This document shows positions 60,376 through 64,000 of a stretch of 64,000 bases of DNA, in pieces. Below the pieces are notes generated by a model. It saw only the letters and a program-made list of their open reading frames with translations, ran no database searches and had not been told where the DNA came from. The DNA is from Catenuloplanes indicus (GTDB taxonomy: Bacteria > Actinomycetota > Actinomycetes > Mycobacteriales > Micromonosporaceae). Both the position numbers and the translations under genes were made by a program. Location of the stretch: assembly GCF_030813715.1 (NCBI RefSeq), contig NZ_JAUSUZ010000001.1, positions 372,001 through 436,000 of the forward strand, in the 5' to 3' direction. Position 1 is the first letter of the stretch. Each line of letters opens with the position of its first letter.

Positions 60376-60432
60376 GCGGCGATCCTAGCCGCCCGCGCGG
60401 GTCGCGTGTCCCCGGAGAACCCGGCCGTTGGT

Positions 60433-60687
60433 TCACCGTTCCAGCGGGATCGCGATCCGGCCCGGGTACGCCGGGTGCTCGGCCTCGTCGAGCATGGCGG
60501 CGGCCACGGTGGCGCGGCTGATCCGGGACGGGAACGGGCGTGGTGGCTCGTCGCCGAGCGCGGTGGTGCGGCGGGCCGGGGCGTTCGCCGCGTGCGACGC
60601 CGAGCCCGGAAAGCAGTCGGGCATGCCCTGCACCGCGTTCATGTTGCCGCCGACCGGGTCGACCACCCACCGGTCACGGGCCGGCAC
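60433..60687 (-). pseudogene. C-terminal remnant of an SDR/NmrA-like protein
   Basis: The last part, PPRPFPSRISRATVAAAMLD followed by EAEHPAYPGRIAIPLER, is the end of an atypical SDR (the RISRxDVA motif). The first 45 residues look like non-homologous or scrambled text. The Rossmann part is missing. I treat it as a relic. Confidence 0.5.
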
Positions 60688-60950
60688 CGTGCTCGTCGTC
60701 GTTCCACCGGGAGCCGGGCGGCGCCGCGGGCAGCGCCGCGGTCAGCGCCGGACGCAGGATCTCGGTCACCGCCTCGTCGTTGGCGCGGAGCGCGGCCATC
60801 AGCTCGTCCCGGTTGTCGGGTGCCGTCTCCGGCCGCCGGACTCGGGCCGCGGCCCGGCGCACGGCGTCGTCACGGCGGTCAGCAGCTGCTGTTCCATGTC
60901 TCGTCAAGTCCGGTGCACCGTCGTTGGGGTACGGATGCCGTGGCCGGCAC
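60688..60950. other. Intergenic stretch without a supported gene
   Basis: A 263-bp stretch between a remnant and the small membrane protein. One frame on the minus strand ends DELMAALRANDEAVTEILRP, which looks protein-like, but its first half does not and there is no ribosome binding site. I see no hairpin or repeat worth naming. Confidence 0.3.
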
Positions 60951-61373
60951 TCATCGGCCCGGCCCGGCCGGGCCGGTGAGCGTGGCCCGGAACGACGGCC
61001 AGGCATCGCGCAGGTAGAGCGCGAACGGCACCCACCAGATCAGGTCGTTCGTGACGATCATGACGACCGAACCGGCCGGCCAGACGCCGGTGGCGATCAG
61101 CCACGCCAGCCCGGCCGGACCGAGGATCTTGCCGGTCAGCCCGACCGCCGCGACCGGCCAGCCGGCCTCCGGCCGGCGCGCGACCTCGAAGTAGAGCAGG
61201 CCGTAGAGCCCGAGGACCATGCCGAGGCAGGCGAAGATCTGCGGCGAGTTGGACAGCGGCAGCCCGGTGACCCGGAAGAACCACTGTGGATCCAGGACCG
61301 CGTAGCAACCCCAGCCGACGTTGTACGCCCCCGCGGCCGCGAACACGGCCCGATGCATCCGACGACGTCTCAC
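60951..61373 (-). CDS. Small four-helix membrane protein
   Basis: A 140-residue protein: MHRAVFAAAGAYNVGWGCYA (helix 1), IFACLGMVLGLYGLLYF (helix 2), GWPVAAVGLTGKILGPAGLA (helix 3), SVVMIVTNDLIWWVPFALYL (helix 4). The pattern, with GKIxGP and NDxIWWVPF, recurs in small conserved bacterial membrane proteins of unknown function (recalled). A stem of CCCCCGG/CCGGGGG with a 12-nt loop lies just upstream (61382-61408). It is followed by remnants. Confidence 0.7.
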   Translation of the reverse strand: MRRRRMHRAVFAAAGAYNVGWGCYAVLDPQWFFRVTGLPLSNSPQIFACLGMVLGLYGLLYFEVARRPEAGWPVAAVGLTGKILGPAGLAWLIATGVWPAGSVVMIVTNDLIWWVPFALYLRDAWPSFRATLTGPAGPGR

Positions 61374-61432
61374 GCCAGCCCTCCCCCGGTCACCGATCTC
61401 TCCGGGGGAAATCCTGCCGGACGGTTACCCCC

Positions 61433-61460
61433 GGCGCCTCGGACCGTGGTCCGAGGCGCC
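61433..61460. terminator. Terminator hairpin after the DUF4865 gene
   Basis: GGCGCCTCGGACC (61433-61445) and GGTCCGAGGCGCC (61448-61460) form a perfect 13-bp stem with a 2-base centre. On the minus strand it follows the DUF4865 stop codon by 16 bases. Confidence 0.8.
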
Positions 61461-61476
61461 GCATCGGACCCGCGGG

Positions 61477-62049
61477 TCAACCTAGGTCTGCCACGTGCGG
61501 CGCGGAGACGTGCGGCGCCTGGTAAAGCTCACCATCACACCGATCGGGGCGGCCGGCATGCAACGAGAACGTGATCACCTCCCACGAGCGCGGGTCGACC
61601 GCCCAGGCGATCGAGTGCAGGCCGTCCTCACCGAGCCGGTCCCGCACGGCCACGCTCGCCTCGGCTGCGGCGCCGGACGGGTCGGCGTCCACCGGCATCC
61701 GCGCGACGTTCCGCACCGCATGGGTGATCCGCTGGTGGAACGCCGGTCCGCGGTGGTGGCCGCCGCCGATCCAGGTCTCCACGACCGGCCGGCCGAACGA
61801 GTCGATCACGCCGGCGAACCCGCCGCCTCCCCACAGGAACCGGGCCGCCGCAGCACTGTCGGCCCACAGGTAGAACGGCGCGTACTGGTTCAGCGGCGAG
61901 CCGTCGACGCCGCGCTCGCGCATCAGGAATGCCTTGAGGCCGAGCCCCGGCGTGCCGTCGAAGCGTGGCCCGCCGGCCGCGATCCGCCGGCGGATGATGT
62001 CCATGTCGTAGTCGGCCGGCAGGGACAGCCGGTACTGCATGGCGATCAC
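61477..62049 (-). CDS. DUF4865 family protein
   Basis: A 190-residue protein that opens MIAMQYRLSLPADYDMDIIR, the hallmark of DUF4865, and keeps GLGLKAFLMRERG, NQYAPFYLWADS and FAGVIDSFGRPVVETWI. AAGGAG stands five bases before the GTG at 62049; an in-frame ATG follows at 62040. DUF4865 proteins are related to monooxygenase-like (ABM fold) stress proteins, and their function is not known. The gene is divergent from the ThuA-DUF1080 gene across 128 bp. Confidence 0.88.
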   Translation of the reverse strand: MIAMQYRLSLPADYDMDIIRRRIAAGGPRFDGTPGLGLKAFLMRERGVDGSPLNQYAPFYLWADSAAAARFLWGGGGFAGVIDSFGRPVVETWIGGGHHRGPAFHQRITHAVRNVARMPVDADPSGAAAEASVAVRDRLGEDGLHSIAWAVDPRSWEVITFSLHAGRPDRCDGELYQAPHVSAPHVADLG

Positions 62050-62177
62050 AGGTGCTCCTTCTCGGTGCGCGGCGTGGACAGCACCGCGACGTTACCGGAG
62101 TTTCGAGGTTGGCCCGCCCCGGATCGGGCATGCTGTAAGCGGACTGCCCGCATCGACGACGACAAGTGGGTGTTGCC

Positions 62178-63464
62178 ATGATCGGTCGAATCCTCGCGGT
62201 CGCGCTGCTGTTGCCGGCACCGGCGCCGCTCCCGGACGACCCCTTCGACGTTCTGGTCTTCTCGAGAACGGCCGGCTTCCGGCACGATTCCATTCCGGCC
62301 GGTGTGCAGGCGATCCGCGATCTCGGCGCGGCCGGCGGGTTCACGGTCACCGCCACCGAGGACCCGGGCGTGTTCACCGCCGCCCAGCTCGACCGCTACG
62401 AGGCCGTGGTCTTCCTGAGCACCACCGGTGACGTACTCGACGCCGGACAGCAGACCGCGTTCGAGGAGTACATCCAGCGCGGGCGCGGCTACGTGGGCGT
62501 GCACGCGGCCGCGGACACCGAGTACGACTGGCCGTTCTACGGCGAGCTGGTCGGTGCGTACTTCGCCTCGCACCCGCCGGTCCAGCCGGCCGTGGTCCGC
62601 ACCGAGGACCGCGCGCACCCGGCCACCGCGCACCTGCCGCGGTCCTGGAACCGCACCGACGAGTGGTACGACTACCGCACCAACCCGCGCGACACCGCGC
62701 ACGTGCTGTCCACGCTGGACGAGTCGACGTACACCGGTGGCCGGATGGGTGCGGACCACCCGATCGCCTGGTGCAAGACGCTCGCCGGCGGCCGGTCGTT
62801 CTACACCGGTGGCGGCCACACGCCGGAGTCGTTCGCGGACCCCGCCTTCCGGCAGCACCTGCTCGGCGGCATCCGGTACGCGGCGGGCGAGGCACAGGCC
62901 GACTGCCGCCCGGAAACCGGCTACACGGCGCTCTACGACGGCGCGACCACCGGCTGGTCCCAGGCCGGGCCGGGCTCGTTCACGAACACGGACGCCACGC
63001 TCACCTCGACCGGCGGGATGGGCCTGCTGTGGTACGAGGCGACACAGTTCACCCACTACTCGCTGAAGCTGGACTGGCGGATGTCCGGTGACGACAACAG
63101 CGGCGTGTTCATCGGCTTCCCGCCCTCGGACGACCCGTGGTCCGCCGTCGACAACGGCTACGAGATCCAGATCGACGCGACCGACGCCGCCGACCGCACC
63201 ACCGGCTCCGTCTACACGTTCCGCGCCGCGGACCAGGCCGCCCGCGACGCCGCGCTCAACCCGCCCGGCGAGTGGAACACGTTCGAGCTCCTGGTCGAGG
63301 GCGAGCACTTGCGGGTCCTCCTCAACGGCAGAACGATCAATGACTTCACCAACTCCGACCCGGCCCGATCGCTGGCCGGCCACATCGGCGTCCAGAACCA
63401 CGGCCCGGACGACACCGTCTCGTTCCGCAACATCCGGATCAAGGAGCTGTCCACGGGCTGCTGA
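62178..63464 (+). CDS. Secreted ThuA-like plus DUF1080 (3-keto-disaccharide hydrolase) fusion
   Basis: A 428-residue protein. It has a short signal peptide (MIGRILAVALLLPAPAPLP). A ThuA domain spans about 20-240 (FDVLVFSRTAGFRHDSIPAG, RGRGYVGVHAAADTEYDWPF, DHPIAWCKTLAGGRSFYTGG with the conserved His). A DUF1080 beta-sandwich runs from about 250 to the end (YTALYDGATTGWSQAGPGSF, NSGVFIGFP). Both domains occur in enzymes acting on 3-keto sugars or in sugar utilisation. The fusion is common in secreted carbohydrate-active proteins of actinomycetes and planctomycetes. Start chosen at the ATG preceding the signal peptide; an in-frame GTG lies at 62166. Confidence 0.88.
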   Translation: MIGRILAVALLLPAPAPLPDDPFDVLVFSRTAGFRHDSIPAGVQAIRDLGAAGGFTVTATEDPGVFTAAQLDRYEAVVFLSTTGDVLDAGQQTAFEEYIQRGRGYVGVHAAADTEYDWPFYGELVGAYFASHPPVQPAVVRTEDRAHPATAHLPRSWNRTDEWYDYRTNPRDTAHVLSTLDESTYTGGRMGADHPIAWCKTLAGGRSFYTGGGHTPESFADPAFRQHLLGGIRYAAGEAQADCRPETGYTALYDGATTGWSQAGPGSFTNTDATLTSTGGMGLLWYEATQFTHYSLKLDWRMSGDDNSGVFIGFPPSDDPWSAVDNGYEIQIDATDAADRTTGSVYTFRAADQAARDAALNPPGEWNTFELLVEGEHLRVLLNGRTINDFTNSDPARSLAGHIGVQNHGPDDTVSFRNIRIKELSTGC

Positions 63465-63514
63465 TCGGCGCGGCGTCGTCAGCTCACGGGCGCCCGCACG
63501 GCCGCAATCGCGCG

Positions 63515-64000
63515 CGACGTCCATCCGCGGCACGATCCGCAGCGCACCGAGCAGGCGCAGCACCGGCGTACGCCCGACCGTTGCGGCGATGCCGCGCATC
63601 ATCCCGAGCGTCGGCGACACGACCCGCGCACCGCTCGCGACCCCCTGCACCGGCACGTGCGTGATCACGTCCACGCCCGCGGCCGCCGCCCTGGCATGGG
63701 TCGCCGGGGTCACCGCGTGCGCGACCGTCAGCAGACCGCGCTCCCGGGCCGCGGCGACCAGCGCGGCCACCGTCTCGGCCGGCAGCCCCGCGGTGCCCGG
63801 CTGCCGCCGGTCCTCCACCGCGATCTTGATGTAGTCGGCGCCGTCCGCCACCCGCGCCGCCACCCAGCCGTCGGCGTCCTCCAGGCCGGCGACCGCCACG
63901 TGCGCCGGGTAGCCCATCCGCCGGATCGCCGCCGCGCCCGGAGCGACCGCCGGATGCACCGCGCTGAACAGGTCGCTCACCCAGGCGAGGTGCCGCAGCG
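63515..64000 (-). pseudogene. Amidohydrolase family fragment, 3' truncated and running off the window
   Basis: The frame is open from the right edge. ADYIKIAVEDRRQPGTAGLP, LLTVAHAVTPATHARAAAAG (metal-binding His) and DVITHVPVQGVASGARVV (second His) are the central part of an amidohydrolase TIM barrel. PTLGMMRGIAATVGRTPVLR follows, and similarity ends at LRIVPRMDVARD (about 63515). The family's last third, with the catalytic Asp in a GTD-like motif, is missing. The open frame then runs on antisense to the ThuA gene, which does not look like protein. The 5' part lies beyond the window. Confidence 0.65.

Overview
The window is very GC-rich, uses GTG and even TTG starts, and carries families typical of filamentous actinomycetes: S-adenosyl methyltransferase of the DUF574 type, XRE/MmyB regulators, DUF4865, DUF4166, a giant secreted YD-repeat protein, bacterial nitric oxide synthase, and class Ia nrdAB behind a cobalamin riboswitch. 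It reads as a chromosomal segment of a Micromonosporaceae-like actinomycete (Actinoplanes/Catenuloplanes type). That placement is inferred from gene style, not measured. I saw no rRNA, tRNA, CRISPR array, phage module or intact transposase.

Layout. 1-3.5 kb: the end of a secreted M36 metalloprotease, then a decayed strip (NadR-like fragment and an M6 protease relic that has lost its catalytic core). 3.5-13.2 kb: small regulator/target units (TetR with a saccharopine-dehydrogenase-like gene; MarR with SRPBCC and DUF4166 genes and a divergent ABC exporter), a methyltransferase, an APH-type kinase and a GNAT enzyme. 13.5-18.8 kb: a globin and nitric oxide synthase that converge and overlap, then a GntR regulator divergent from a fused FAD/Fe-S hydroxyacid dehydrogenase, with a 12-bp palindrome between them. 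18.9-26.3 kb: one 2467-residue secreted RHS/YD protein with an unusual basic, Trp-rich tail. 26.5-31.8 kb: serine hydrolase, MFS/TetR drug-efflux pair, L,D-transpeptidase lipoprotein, and an XRE regulator and SDR enzyme fused by deletion.

31.8-37.9 kb: nrdB, nrdA and their B12 riboswitch, a GNAT fragment cut by a long hairpin, and a DEAD-box helicase. 37.9-39 kb is another graveyard (DyP peroxidase and RHS fragments). 39-41.7 kb holds a MarR regulon: an NmrA-type reductase, the MarR gene and a quinone-oxidoreductase-type gene, with related operator sites at both ends and a MITE-like element in the middle. 42.1-44.4 kb: a membrane-anchored DM13 protein with a Met-rich repeat, beside a two-component system.

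44.5-56.2 kb is the most interesting part: a compact, apparently co-regulated redox gene set around a tyrosine-ammonia-lyase-like enzyme. It has a CoA-ligase-like enzyme, two paralogous FOXRED2-like flavoproteins, an FMN alpha-hydroxyacid oxidase, a membrane-anchored atypical P450, a CPA2 antiporter and a two-component system. Three start sites share a TCTGA-N11-TAGC(G/C)T promoter only 6-8 nt before the start codon, suggesting leaderless transcripts. The two flavoprotein genes share a 229-bp tract identical at DNA level inside otherwise diverged genes, the mark of recent gene conversion. I infer an aromatic-acid-derived biosynthetic or resistance pathway that I cannot match to a known one.

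56.5-64 kb: secreted GH43-CBM protein, a GT87-like membrane protein, several gene remnants, a DUF4865 protein, a ThuA-DUF1080 secreted protein and a truncated amidohydrolase.
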